Shown here: positions 41,609 to 52,557 of the stretch, piece by piece
Position numbering within the stretch: the stretch's first letter is position 1
Layout of the letters: the number at the start of each line of letters is the position of its first letter
Origin: Tetraselmis striata
Lineage: Eukaryota > Chlorophyta > Chlorodendrophyceae > Chlorodendrales > Chlorodendraceae
Direction: 5' to 3'
Assembly: GCA_006384855.1 (NCBI GenBank)
Contig: VCJN01001509.1
Location: 40,918 to 104,917 of the forward strand
Length of the DNA: 64,000 nucleotides
The notes under the pieces: generated by a model
The model's input: the letters and a program-made list of their open reading frames with translations, nothing else
What the model was told of the DNA's origin: nothing
Database searches by the model: none
Program-made: the position numbers and the translations under genes

Positions 41609-44600
41609 CTATGTCCTGTTCAGCATAGATGCAGCACAGTTCTCCTCGATGTGCTTCAGCGCGACAGGGAAGGCGTCATGCCCCTTGCGAAGGTTTGGCC
41701 GAAGGGGCGCCTTGCTCTGCCACACACCAGTGCCAAGGGGGGACCCTATCACCATGCGCTCAGCTGCGTGCAGTCGGCACACGGCAAGGGTGAGGTCCGG
41801 CACCGAAGGGCTGGTGTGGGTTACCTCCAGGAAGTACAGCCCTTCCCCAACATACACGTCGTTGTCATGATGCTCCACCTCGGCACGCCTGTCCCGCAGT
41901 ATGGCTTGCTTGATGTACTCATCAGTGGGCACCCACTGCTCGTCCCATGTCTTGTGCTTGAACACCACAGGCATGCGTGTCTCGGGCTTCTCATGCACGA
42001 CCTGTATGTGTGCGTATACCATAACTGAGCAGGGCAACACTATGTAGGCAGTTTGGAGTCAGGCGTGGGGGGCATGGGTGGGGGGGAGAGGGTTGCCTTT
42101 ATCCAGTAGTTGCGCTTCCGCCCTTGTGTCCTGGTGTACGATACAGAGGTAGCCAGGAATGATGCCCCCTCCCCTATCTTGCACTGGTGATACAGGTTGT
42201 ACCTGCGGGGTAGTGGCAACAACCTCATTAATCAGAATCAACAATCAGATTTAATCATTCTTGACCGCAGATAAGAGTGAAATCGACTCATGTCCGTCGA
42301 TTTCACAAACCGCATTTCCTTTGCTAACGAGGTCGGGGCGGCGGGGCGCCAGCGCGCCGAGGCTGGGGCGGCGGGGCGCCAGTGCGCCGCGGCCGGGGCG
42401 GCGGGGCGCCAGCGCGCAGCAGGGTATGTGCTAAACAGGCACATGGTGGTACGAAATTGAGTATATACCCGGAACAAGCTGCGTTTAGATTATGACATGT
42501 GACCTGCGTTACGATTCCAACAATATTGGAAGGTGTATAGAGGGCGGCATGGGGCCTGAAGGGGCGGGGGGCGGGGGGGGAGGGGGTTCACTTGATTTCA
42601 TGGGGGTCGAGCCCCCTTGCATCATATTCCTCCTTCCAGGCCGGCTCAGGCTCCAGTGTGCCAGTTCCTTCACAGTACTTAGCCAGCGCCACCTCGCAGT
42701 CCGTCCAGGGGGCGGGGGCGCCTGAGGTGCCTGCCTGCACGGCGGCGCCCTTGCAGCCCGGTCCCGTGCCCTCAAACATATCCGCCCCATCGTCCGCGCC
42801 AGCGGCCTCCCACTGTCCCACAAAGCATGGGCGCCACAGAGGCAGGCTAGGGAAGCCTGGGTCCAGTCATGCACGCAAAAACTTGATGCGCGCCTCCAGT
42901 ACGAACTGCCGCCCGTAGGCCCGCTCCGTGTCAGTGGTGCCACTGCCTCTGGCCACGCACTTCACGTCCCGCATCTGCATATGACATAGGGCATGTATTC
43001 GTATGAAAGCACCCTAGACACATTGCGTATGAGGGAAAGGGGTGGGGGGCTCACGGTGCGCTCCATCCAGAGCTCTGAGTCGCGGGCAGTGCTGCCCCTG
43101 GCCGCCTCCTGGGCTCTGACTCGGCAGACCAGGTTGTGCAGGTTCAGTTTCATCGTGTCATCAGGCAATTGCATGCTGCACATCTGCTCATAGGTAAGCA
43201 AGCAGTTGAAGTCCTCGTCCCGCTGCTTCTTGATGTACTCGTTGACACGCCGGCACTCCTCACTGTCAGCAGGAGCATCACACTCCTCGCAGTCCCTCAA
43301 GTAGTGGATGACAGCTCCTTGCAGCATATGCCACAGGACTGCCAGGTGTTGATGCTCTGCGCTGTCAAACATATCCCTGCAGCAATTGCCGCGCAGGTCA
43401 CGTACTCAGTTCACAGCACCCCACTATAACGGAGATGGGCTGTGTTACTCCTAGCAATAGCAGCGAGGGACCCTCACCCAAGGACCGGCACTGCCACAGT
43501 CACCGCGAAGTGCCGGAAGTCCTCGCATGTCCAGTTGGCACACACCACACCGCTTGTGCCGGCTGACGGCAGCATCGGCCGGACTGGCCTGCCAAAGTCA
43601 GTGGTCAGCGTGACTAGCGCCATCCGCATGTCCATCTCCTTCATCTTGGGCCGCATATCCTGTGGGGGCACACACATATCGGCAACGCCCCTTGCGGCAG
43701 GAACCACGGGCGGGCAGCAACAACGATGTGAAAGCTCACTAACCTTCAGGGTGCCGACATAATCCCAAAAGTCCTTGACTACCTCCAGCAGTAGTGCATG
43801 TGCTATCGGCATGGGCCAGAAGTCAACATAGCTTATATACAACACCTAGCGCACAAATGGGGACATGCCTAAGGTGCCGGCTATCGTCTACACGATGCAC
43901 CCCGCGCCGGCCTCCTTTGCCGGATACCGCATATCTGCTCTGGACAGCCGCAGGTGGGCATCCCCGAAGTGGGCAATGCTGGGTTCGTAGTCGTCGTCGG
44001 CAGTCTTTCCCTGCGCTGCATCCATCAACACCATGTGCACGCCGTCTGTAAAGCCATTGCAGTAAGGGGCGTATGGACGGCAGACTCCAAAGTAGTACTT
44101 GCATGCACCCGAAGCCGCCCCCGCCCGTGCATGATCATCATCATCCATAGCAGTAACACGGTATCTGCATGCAGACACTTCACCCATGCATGCCTTTTTT
44201 CTTCATACCTTTTTCTTGTCCCTGCCCCCTGTAATTTGTAGCAGACAGTAGGAGCAGCCGTGCCACGATGTAACTCCACCACGCTTCATAGCTTTGAAGC
44301 GTCCAGGCATGTCAGCAAGGAAGGCGCCTATGTATATCTGTGGTCCATCATCCCACATTGTGCAGGTCAGTGTTATATGCCGGCAGCATCCAACCGCAGG
44401 CCAGCATACCCACTTCAGGTTGACAGTGGGTGCACACCTCATGTTGCAAGTCACGGCGCGCTCTGGACTTGTTGCCATCGCTGTCAGTCACCTCATACAC
44501 ATCCTGAACTCTCACTGCGCCCTCCGCGCTCTGCGTCTTGGCAACTGCCTTGAGTGTCTTCTCCACATATATGTCAATGTGCTTTGGTGCAAAGGGCCCT

Positions 44601-46738
44601 GGGATGATGATCAACACCTTCCTGTTGCGCTTCTCCCCCCGATTTGATGACGGCATATCTTGACACCTGTAGTAACAAGCCACATTACACTACAGGAGGT
44701 AAAGACCACCAACTAGAATTATACTCATATATCTCGCAGCACGCAAAAGCACGGTAGTACGAACCTAATGCCAGATATCCAGCAAGAATATGCTTTGCTA
44801 TAGTGCAGCTCCACCTCACCTCCACATAAATCATACACCCCGTTGTCTTTGTGAGAAAACTGCCCGTTGGTGGCACCGTCCATGGCCTTGCACGCTTCAG
44901 AGTTCCAAAACCCATTGATAGATTGGTCTCTGCATGTGCCTCGGCGCAGAGCCCATTCCTCATCCCAATAGAATTGCTCCACCACCTGCATCATCGCGTT
45001 TCGTGCAACAGCAACAATAAGTCAATGAAGCTTTGCGCTGAGAATGCTGCCAATGAGTGGGGGCAAACGGAAGGGGGCGGGGGCGCATCACCTCACAGAT
45101 GTTGAGGTCATAGTAAAACTTGCGCGGTTGAGGCGTGGCGGGGCGGGGGTGGCGCAGTGACTCGGCTGTCCAGCGCGTCATATTGCATCGAGGGCAGCGG
45201 TCGTCGTAGCTCCAATCACCATCCAGGGAGTGGTCGTACCGATGCTCGTTGCACGGGCAGCAGTGAACAATATGTCTCTTTATGTCAGGGACGTTCAAGC
45301 ACTGCTACATCTGGTACCATGTCTCGGTAAGCTCTGACCCGTCCTTCGGTAGCACGTGCTTCTTCAGCAGCTTTGCCAGCCTCTCGAACGCCGCCGTCTT
45401 TATGTTGTGCTTCAGCTTCCACTCGCAGAGATTGAGCGCCGCCTCCATCAGGGTGGCGTCGGCACCGGTGTACAACTGACGGCGTATGTTGCGAAGCGGG
45501 GTGGAGGAACTCGTGTTAGCAACGGCCTAGTAGGCGCCACACAGGGGGCGGGGGCGGGGGGGGGGGGGGGGGGGGGGGGGTCCGACACGACACAAGATCA
45601 CCTCTTCCCGTCGTCGTATTTTTCTCGAGCGCTGTTGGTCCCGGTACTGAAGTCATACCTCGCGCCAACGTCTCCTTCACCGTCGCTGTCGCCACGGCTG
45701 TCGTCGGATGGGTTGCCATCCACAACCCCCGCGACAATGCCTTCGGCGTCGCTATCGGCGCCGCTATCGGCGTCCCGAAGTTTGCGTAGCTCCTGTTAGG
45801 TGCACATGCGCGCAAGCATGTAAACCAACGCGCGGGTAACCGTCATCTTCAGCAAATCATCGTTTGCACCTTGCCAGTGCGATATTCTTTCCAATACATA
45901 AACTATGGGGCAACAACGCGGGCAAGCACCCCCGAAGGCATCGTCGGTGGGTGCGCAAGGGGCGCACCGCCGGTATGTCGTCAATGGCGCCTTGAGGCAA
46001 CCTGCGAGTGAAATCGCTCAGCTGCTCTAGTGTCAGGTATAGCGGTTGTATCTCCGACTCGGTTAGCTCTTGCTCATCGCCGTCGGTGTAAATCACCTTC
46101 ATCAACAGCTCCCGATCCGCCGGGTATGCGTCCTCGTTATCCCATCTCCAGCTGACGACATGTACGTTGGGTGATACACACGGGTGGCTGTCACATATTG
46201 CGGCGGTGGGCATATGGCAGGTGTAGTAACGGGACGCCAGGGAGGGCAACATGGGTGGGTGGGGGGGGGGGGGGGGGGGGCGGCTACCTGGCCGAGAAAG
46301 CTCCCCCGCGTCCCGAACGTCTTGGTTATGACCGTGCCCACGTGAAGCTCGGCATTCATCTCTTGCGCTGCCATGCTTGCTGCCAGGCCACCATCAGACG
46401 ACACCGAACGCCCCTCCCCGCGGCCGGGTAGTGCGGGGCTCGCTGATTCGTTTCGGGGAGACGGGAGCGGCGGAGAGAGAGGCAGGGGGGTTGCGGCGGC
46501 GACCGCATCGACGCATCACCCGGCTCGCCCCGCGTTTCGGTCTGACCGGGTCCGGACCGGTCTGACCGGGTCCGGACGGAGCAGAGGCGTGACGGGCGTA
46601 CGGTGCAGCAGGGGCGCCATCACCTCCGTCTGCGACAGGCGCGGCGGTGTCCGGAGGCTCGGCGCACGCCTCCGTCCATCTGTGATAGTCGTAGAATTGA
46701 GTCTTCGAGACAAGAGCGCCACACACGCCGCAGCGCAC
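41609..46738 (-). CDS. CACTA Tnp2-type transposase (Transposase_21 family), multi-exon
   Basis: Exons in order on the minus strand: N-terminal Cys-rich start MRCGVCGALVSKTQFYDYHR (46738); Tudor-like LMKVIYTDGDEQELTESEIQ (about 46050-46110); LCEWKLKHNIKTAAFERLAK, then HCCPCNEHRYDHSL and CPRCNMTRW (45095-45470); after a GT-AG intron at 44996-45091, VVEQFYWDEEWALRRG and NGFWNSEACKAMDGATNGQF; KVLIIIPGPFAPKHIDIYVE (about 44600); DGPQIYIGAFLADMPGRFKA (44290-44350); YYFGVCRPYAPYCNGFTDGV (about 44040-44100); YVDFWPMPIAHALLLEVVKD (about 43780-43840); EHQHLAVLWHMLQGAVIHYL and KLNLHNLVCRVRAQE (43100-43360); downstream exons to about 41609. The CPxC...RW and IIPGP motifs identify Tnp2. A TAG after WYQM (near 45305) and G25/G20 tracts suggest this copy may be damaged. 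Confidence 0.85.
42331..42420. repeat. Three 30-bp tandem repeats
   Basis: GGTCGGGGCGGCGGGGCGCC-type units start at 42331, 42361 and 42391 with few differences. They lie between transposase exons, probably in an intron. Confidence 0.85.
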
Positions 46739-47240
46739 TCTCTTTATCGCCGCTTCCCAATCCCCGTGGTAGGCGTCCAGCCCTCACTGCCCTCAGGCAT
46801 ATGGCGCTTGGAGTTGTGACGCCCCATGGCACACCACTACTCGGCGCCGGCGGCTCGCAGGGGCGGGTTTGTGGGTAGGAGATAGTCACTGGCGCTCCGG
46901 TTGCTGCGATGCATGGTTAAGTCCCGGGACTTGCAGCAATGTTCAGCCGGCGGTTTGAGGCTGTTGGCCGTTGCGGTGTCGTCACTGAGCGTCTGACACA
47001 GCGTTAAAGTACAGTGTGGCGTAAGTGCCACACGTTACGGGCTGCCGCGCGAGCGGCGATGTTGGTACACTGTACTGAGGGGATGGGACATGCTACTGTT
47101 AGCCTTGAATTCCGGACCGCGGGCAGCCGGGGACTTCATTGCGACTACCGAGCCTAGCAGAAAAGTGGCGATTACACGATATAAACAGCGATTACAAGCC
47201 CATTCCCTGGGAAAATCGCGATTACGGGCCATTACATTGG

Positions 47241-47268
47241 AATTACGAGACAGGCTGGGAGCCTAGTG
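47241..47268. repeat. CACTA copy B right terminal inverted repeat
   Basis: Inverted copy of 38133-38160, ending GGGAGCCTAGTG. Just inside it are short repeats of the type 'gcgattac' that may be transposase-binding sites. Confidence 0.97.
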
Positions 47269-47419
47269 ATTGCGTGCCCTCTTAACCTCCTTCGAGCGGA
47301 ATCGGTTGTTCTCCGCCGGCAGTGGCCGCTACCGAATAGCTTCTGCTGTCCTCAGGTGGCGTCTCTCCTGGTGTAGCCATCTTTACGTCGCTTACCGCTG
47401 TCTAAGCTCCGAAACCAAG
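47269..47419 (-). other. Ty3-B leader and primer-binding site
   Basis: This stretch lies between the CACTA insertion and the 5' LTR. Two bases inside the LTR the minus strand reads TGGTTTCGGAGC (47409-47417 for the first nine bases), matching the first nine bases of the Ty3-A primer-binding site. No ORF is present. Confidence 0.75.
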
Positions 47420-47836
47420 TGTTTGGCTGTAGCTTAAGCCCATTCTTTAGGCCCTTTAGGATGCAGCGGAAGGATTTAGGAAGTATGGCCAATCTCTTTT
47501 GGTTACAGGGGTTCCTGGGTTATAGTCTGTCTCTGGAATTGTACCTAGTAGACTTGTCCGAGGCGGTATTTATGTCCGCCCAGGTCATAGTCATACCTGT
47601 GCTATGTTAGCCGGGTGTCATGGGATACCCGTGCTGTGGTAGCCACGTAAGGCTTGAGTCAGAGTACTCTAGAAAATTCCAGAACAGTCTTCGGCCTTAT
47701 AATACTTATATTTACACCCGCGATACTAACGTATACGGCGACTCCGCGGATGCGTAGTCGTACTACTTTAGCGGGGAATTATACCTGCTAGTATAGCAGA
47801 ACTACTTTATGGCTAAAGGGGAAATGGAGTATGACA
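47420..47836 (-). repeat. Ty3-B 5' LTR
   Basis: Partner of 16470-16893. On the minus strand it starts TGTCATACTCCATTT and ends GCCAAACA. Outside it, CCAAG (47837-47841) matches 16465-16469 exactly. Confidence 0.9.
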
Positions 47837-47841
47837 CCAAG

Positions 47842-47899
47842 ACTAAAGCCATGATCCTCCCCCTAAAGCGGGGGTAGCGCGCTGCCGGAGCAGCGCGAA
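47842..47899. other. Short spacer with a GC-rich hairpin
   Basis: Between the Ty3-B duplication and CACTA copy C lies CGCGCTGC-CGGA-GCAGCGCG (47878-47897), a perfect 8-bp stem. Its role is unknown; it may be subterminal DNA of an older element. Confidence 0.4.
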
Positions 47900-50029
47900 C
47901 ACTAGGCACCCGGACCTCTTCGTATTTAGCCTGCAATACCTTGTGTTTATCATGTAATCCAGTATATTGACACTCGTCCGTAGTCATCCCGTGACACTCT
48001 CGTAATAAACCGCATCATGCGCATATCACACGTCATCGCGACGCACTATCCGCAGTGGTCTATCCGGGATCTCCCTCGAGAAGCCCGACAATCTCGCCGC
48101 GCTCTCGCCGAGTCCGCGATAGCGCGCGCGGTAGTACCAATGAGCGGGCGCGCGGCAATGGGCGGCGAGGCGCGCGGCAGTGGGAATAATACATTATTTA
48201 CATCGGGTTTCGGCCGGGACCCCCACAGCGGCGGGCAAGCTGCTCGCGGGCCGTGGTGGCAGCGGCTACGGCGGCCCGGCCCGCGACCCGAACGCCCCAC
48301 CGCCCGCGATGGCCCCATCACCACCCCGGCCCCTGACAGGCACTCCAGCCGCCGGCTTGGCGGACGGCTTGGCCTTCTTGGCCAGGGGCTCCGGGCTATT
48401 GCCCTCGTTGACGTCGTCGCCGCCCTGGAGACGGCTTGCGTGGCGGCCAGGTTCTTGACCGCGCGCGTTATTGTTGTGCTTGATGATGCTCCCGCCCTCT
48501 TATGCTGCTGCGCCAGCACGCCCACCAAGCCGTGGAGCTTTGGCGACGCAGCGGTGCATGTCAGCGGAATCGACACGACCTTGTTGCGCTGAACAGTCGA
48601 TACGATCGGCTTACCGCCAAACGTAGGGATTGGGCGGGGGTTCGACACAGCGATTACGAAAGTAAGTAGTATACGTGTTAATTGCTTCTCGCGGCGGTGG
48701 CTGTGTAATCGAACAAGTGCGAAAACAAACACGACTCACCTGCGCCTTCCGAGTGCGGCGTCATCTCGCAGACCTCCTCCTCGCCCTCGAACATGACGTT
48801 AGAAGGGGGGCACTTGCCGGCTTGGTAGTACCTCCCCATCTGGCTCTGGTGCCATGCCTTTGCAAGGTCGAGGCCCTTCGCGAGTCGGTCTTTGCTCGGC
48901 AATGGTGCGTTCTTCCTACCTACTTGGCCGTCCTTGCCCTCATCATGGAAGTAGTACCGAGCGAGATAGCTCCTCGCTTTCCCTTTGCTTCCTGTACATC
49001 GCGAGGTGCACCGTCAGCAGAACCCACATGGATGGTCGCTGTGGAGTTGGGAGGAAGGGGAGGTGTACTCTCGGAACGCGGCGATGACGGTCTACTTGAC
49101 GTAGATGTGGTTTGCGGCTGTGTAGCCGACACGGTAGTGAAATATAGCGTAGCAGATCCGCTCGATCTACGGGGGCGCGGCGATGGGAAACCTCAGCATC
49201 TTCTTCATAGGGTAAGGTATCTAGTCTGAGTGTCGCGCGGCCAGCATTCGTCATAGACACCCACCAGCACCGCCTTGTCCTGAGCTGCAAGAGCAACAGC
49301 ATTAACGCGGCACGGTCGATGCATGGGAAATTCAAATCCTCTACGCAGTTTTGTCAGCCACCCGCCGACTCACTGTATGTCCGCAGAAGCATCGCCAAAC
49401 GAGTCCTCGCCCTTGGGTTACTCTTGGTGATCGCGGATATGGTTGTTGGTCGCCTGGTCGCGGAACAGTGCAGGCCGCACGTCCGCCTTAACGATGCGGC
49501 CCGTGCTGCACAGAGCACCGAGTGGTATGGTCATGCCCTCAGGCCTCACAGCTTTGCCGTAGTGGGTGCCCGGAATAAGCTTGGCGTGGGTGGTCATGAC
49601 TTAGAGGGTGTTGGGGGACGAGCAACCACAATATTGTCTAGCAAGTCTGCGAGTGTGCGGCATGTAGGCGCAGCTGCTTCTTTCGAAATAACAGTCCGGC
49701 GCACAGCGCAGTTCCGGGCCCGAAAATCGGACATTTTAACGTACGCGTACGCGTACGCGCCCTCCAGTACCTCTGGCCTTACTGGCAGTCACCATAGAGC
49801 CCGATCTATATTTAGAGACCTTATAGGTACCTCTGCCAAGCCCTTTGGGGGTAGTACGTGCGGTGTCGGGAAGCGGCTGGTGCGCAGGCGGTGGGGGCGA
49901 CCTGGCGGCCGCGTACAATCGGGATGCAACATCTGCCACTCCACGGCATGTCACAGCAGATTGCATAACACATGTGCTTACAAGAGCCACGTCTTTTGCC
50001 CCCCTCCCCGCGTCCTCCGACCGGGTACC

Positions 50030-51527
50030 ATGGGCTACAAGTCAAAGAAACGGCAGTCTGAGAAAGCCGCGGCGATGCCGGTGATGGAGGAGGCGGGGCG
50101 GGTGCCAGCGCCAGCGGCATGCCGGCCGGGCCGTCGTCGCAGGCATCAGCAACGACGACTCGTGTGTCGACCCAACTGCAAAACCTCGATTCAGAGGTCA
50201 AGTACCTGCTGAAGAGAGCGACGGAGCGTTGCTGGAGGGAGGTTGTCAACATGCAGATAAAGTGGAGAAGGAGCCGCGGTCCCAACTTGCTGCGGAGGAG
50301 GGGGCGCGAGTGGAGGCGGACATCCTGCGCCGGAAGCACGACAAGAAGGTAGCGCGCCTAAAAGCCAAGATACGGCTCATGTGCGAGTCAAATGGCAGCG
50401 AGGCCAAGTCAGCTGGCAATGAGGGCAGCGGCAGTGACGAGGAGGGCGGGGGCCAGAAGCCGGGGAGGGAGCGGCCGGCAGGCCTGTCCTACAAGCTGCG
50501 GGCGGCCACGACCCGAGCGACGGTGCGCAAGTTCATCGGCCGAAAGGCCGAGCAGCTGGAGGCGTGGCTCACCCACGCAGTCGGAGACGACGACAGTTGG
50601 CAGTATGTGTATGCGGAGGGCGGCCCGGCTCACAGTTCGGAGCCCCTTCCGGCGGTGACGAAGGAGCGGAGTAGCAGCAGCAGCAGCAGCATGGCGATGT
50701 CGACGCGCATGGAGTTGACGGGGAGGAGGCGGGCATCGTGGAAGGAGGCGGACCTAGTGGGCCAGCCAACGGATATGCGAGCAGCGCACACCCCCCGCTT
50801 TATCACAGGCGCCCTCCTAGCCAACTACCCCGAGTTGCTGGCCTCCATATTGGAGTCTAAGCAGTTTAAACATCACTTGAAAGCAGCAGAGAGACGTACC
50901 CTGCTGGCCATTAGAAAGCTGTGGGAGCACAATGCTGTGCATGTCCACACTGACCTGAAGCTATCTCAACATGCCTTTCAGCGTCTCATCAACCTCAGCA
51001 GCTCCGAGTGGGACGCGGACATGGAGAAGCTTGTGCAGATGGTGCTGCCATATGGCAACTTGATGATTAAGTGGCCATCAGTGGAGGACATGCTGAAAGG
51101 GCAAGGGGAGGAGCTGGCTGCTGTGGGGCTCAACACTACGGAGGACATGATATCAAGCACACTGCATCTCAAGCTGGTGCTTCAGCATCGTGCCATGCTA
51201 CTGCTGAAGGAGGGGCTCATCAAACCCGGGGAGTCTCTCAGCATCCAGCTAGTTGCTGATGCCACAGAAATCTTCAGTGTCACAAGGACTAATGGCACAC
51301 TTGTGGTGCTGAAGATATGCTGCAATTATATTTTGATGTCATTTATAGTCATTGTGTTTACACAACATGTCACTAAAAGGGATGGTGATGTTTTGACTGC
51401 GCAGATTGTCTGGGCAATGGGCATGTGGGTAAAGTAAGCGAGAGAAGCATAAGCAGACACATGCCAGCCTGAATCGCAAGCTCCCGGAGCACACCTTTAA
51501 CACATCCCGTGCGGCAAAAGAAATAGG
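50030..51527 (+). CDS. X element plus-strand gene, transposase candidate
   Basis: A good start context ACCATGGGC at 50027 opens MGYKSKKRQSEKAAAMPVME, a basic N-terminus. The frame stops near 50212 and the main ORF continues in another frame from 50229 to 51437 (402 aa), so an intron or an indel separates them. That ORF has a basic coiled coil (RRKHDKKVARLKAKIRLMCE), a Ser-rich linker, and a folded C-terminal part with LSQHAFQRLINLSSSEWDAD and SIQLVADATEIFSVTRTNGT, where VADATE could be the first acidic strand of an RNase H-like fold. Its end probably splices at GCGCAG (51410) into the Lys/His-rich exon ending near 51527. Position as the larger gene of an inverted-repeat element suggests a transposase; no family match is claimed. 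Confidence 0.5.
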
Positions 51528-51652
51528 TTGGAAATGTAATTACACACATGCTGGCATCCTCCCACAATGCCGCCTATGCATGCTGGTGACTATTATCGAC
51601 ACCGCCTTTTCCCCGGTTTCCTGAACTGCCCCAGAAAAAAAAGTCCAGTAAT

Positions 51653-52335
51653 GCAGCGCGGCAATGCCGGCAGCAGTAATGACTGGACTGCTGCTGCGCG
51701 GCAGGGAACTCTGCAGCACGGCGTTGCACATGCAACGCTGCCGTGCTGCAAGAAACAAAATAAAACAGATATACAATACAGGCTGCAGCGCGGCAATGCC
51801 GGCAGCGGTAATGACTGGACTGATGCTGCGCGGCAGGGCACTCTGCAGCACGGCGTCGCACATACAGCGCCGCCGTGATGCAAGAAACATAAATACAATA
51901 CAGGCTGCAGCGCGGCAATGCCGACAGCAGTCAGAGGGGACTGCTGCTGCGCGGCACTAGGGCACTCTGCAGCACGGCGTTGCACATACAACGCTGCCGT
52001 GCTGCACGAAACATAATAAACAGATATACAATACAGGCTGCAGCGCGGCAATGCCGGCAGCAGTAATGACTGGACTGATGCTGCGCGGCAGGGCACTCTG
52101 CAGCACGGCGTCGCACATACAGCGCCGCCGTGCTGCAAGAAACATAAATACAATACATGCTGCAGCGCGGCAATGCCGGCGGCAGTCAGAGGGGACTGCT
52201 GCTGCGCGGCAGGGCACTCTGCAGCACGGCGTCGCACATACAGCGCTGCCGTGCTGCAAGAAACATAAATACAATACAGGCTGCAGCGTGGCAATGCCGG
52301 CAGCAGTCAGAGAGGACTGCTGCTGCGCGACAGGG
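51653..52335. repeat. Tandem repeat of six palindrome-bearing units in X copy 2
   Basis: Units starting GCAGCGCGGCAATGCCGGCA lie at 51653, 51785, 51907, 52040, 52162 and 52283, alternating between about 132 and 122 bp. Each holds a long imperfect hairpin (GCAGCACGGCG...CGCCGTGCTGC). The array replaces the part equivalent to 7720-8540 of X copy 1, removing most of the second minus-strand ORF. Confidence 0.92.
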
Positions 52336-52339
52336 GAAG

Positions 52340-52557
52340 TCCCGGCCGAGATAATTCCACATGGCCAATTGGAACTGCGCCTCCCACGTTGCCCGCTCCA
52401 CGACCGCCACCGGGGCCAGGAGAGGGCCGAAGCAGGATGTGCATGCGGTGTTCTTGTAGCGCTGCGGCTCCGAGGCGTAGGCCTCCTCGAAGCACTCCAC
52501 CAGGCACTCTAGGCACTCGCCCTCTAGGCCGCGGCTCCGCCGATTTACGGCCGCCAT
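52340..52557 (-). pseudogene. X element minus-strand ORF, truncated N-terminus
   Basis: Starts MAAVNRRSRGLEGECLECLV, orthologous to the first ~70 codons of the 187-aa ORF of copy 1, then passes into the tandem repeat at about 52340. The conserved part keeps RYKNTACTSCFGPLLAPVAV with few changes. Confidence 0.6.

Larger units (their letters stand above)
38133..47268 (-). mobile_element. CACTA (En/Spm-type) transposon copy B, both ends present
   Basis: The left end starts CACTAGGCTCCCAGCCTGTC at 38133, and the right end is its exact inverted copy ending TAGTG at 47268; the perfect inverted repeat is 28 bp. Flanking triplets are ATA (38130-38132) and ATT (47269-47271), so the expected 3-bp duplication is imperfect. 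It is inserted in the leader of Ty3-B between gag (38090) and the primer-binding site (47409). It carries a multi-exon Tnp2 transposase on the minus strand and a further set of minus-strand exons near the left end. Members of the same family lie at 1-3206 and 47900-53240. Confidence 0.93.
16470..47836 (-). mobile_element. Ty3-B: old Ty3/gypsy element expanded to 31 kb by nested insertions
   Basis: Two diverged LTR copies (16470-16893 and 47420-47836) lie at the ends, and the 5-bp sequence CCAAG sits directly outside both (16465-16469 and 47837-47841). Reading on the minus strand from 47836: LTR, primer-binding site, leader, gag (start 38090), CCHC knuckle, methyltransferase-like domain, protease, RT, RNase H, integrase, chromodomain (stop 17058-17060), polypurine tract, LTR. 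Subtracting Ty3-A (6626 bp with its TSD), the hAT MITE (336), the LINE (3081), two extra copies of the triplicated unit (5402) and the CACTA element (about 9139) leaves about 6.8 kb, close to the 6.6 kb of Ty3-A. Stops and frameshifts show it is dead. Confidence 0.93.

Noticed and set aside
38133-47268. A perfect CACTA target-site duplication
   Set aside because: The flanking triplets are ATA and ATT; only two of three bases match, so I report it as imperfect.
47878-47897. Perfect GC-rich hairpin as a transcription terminator
   Set aside because: There is no T-run, the genome is eukaryotic, and the site lies between two transposons.
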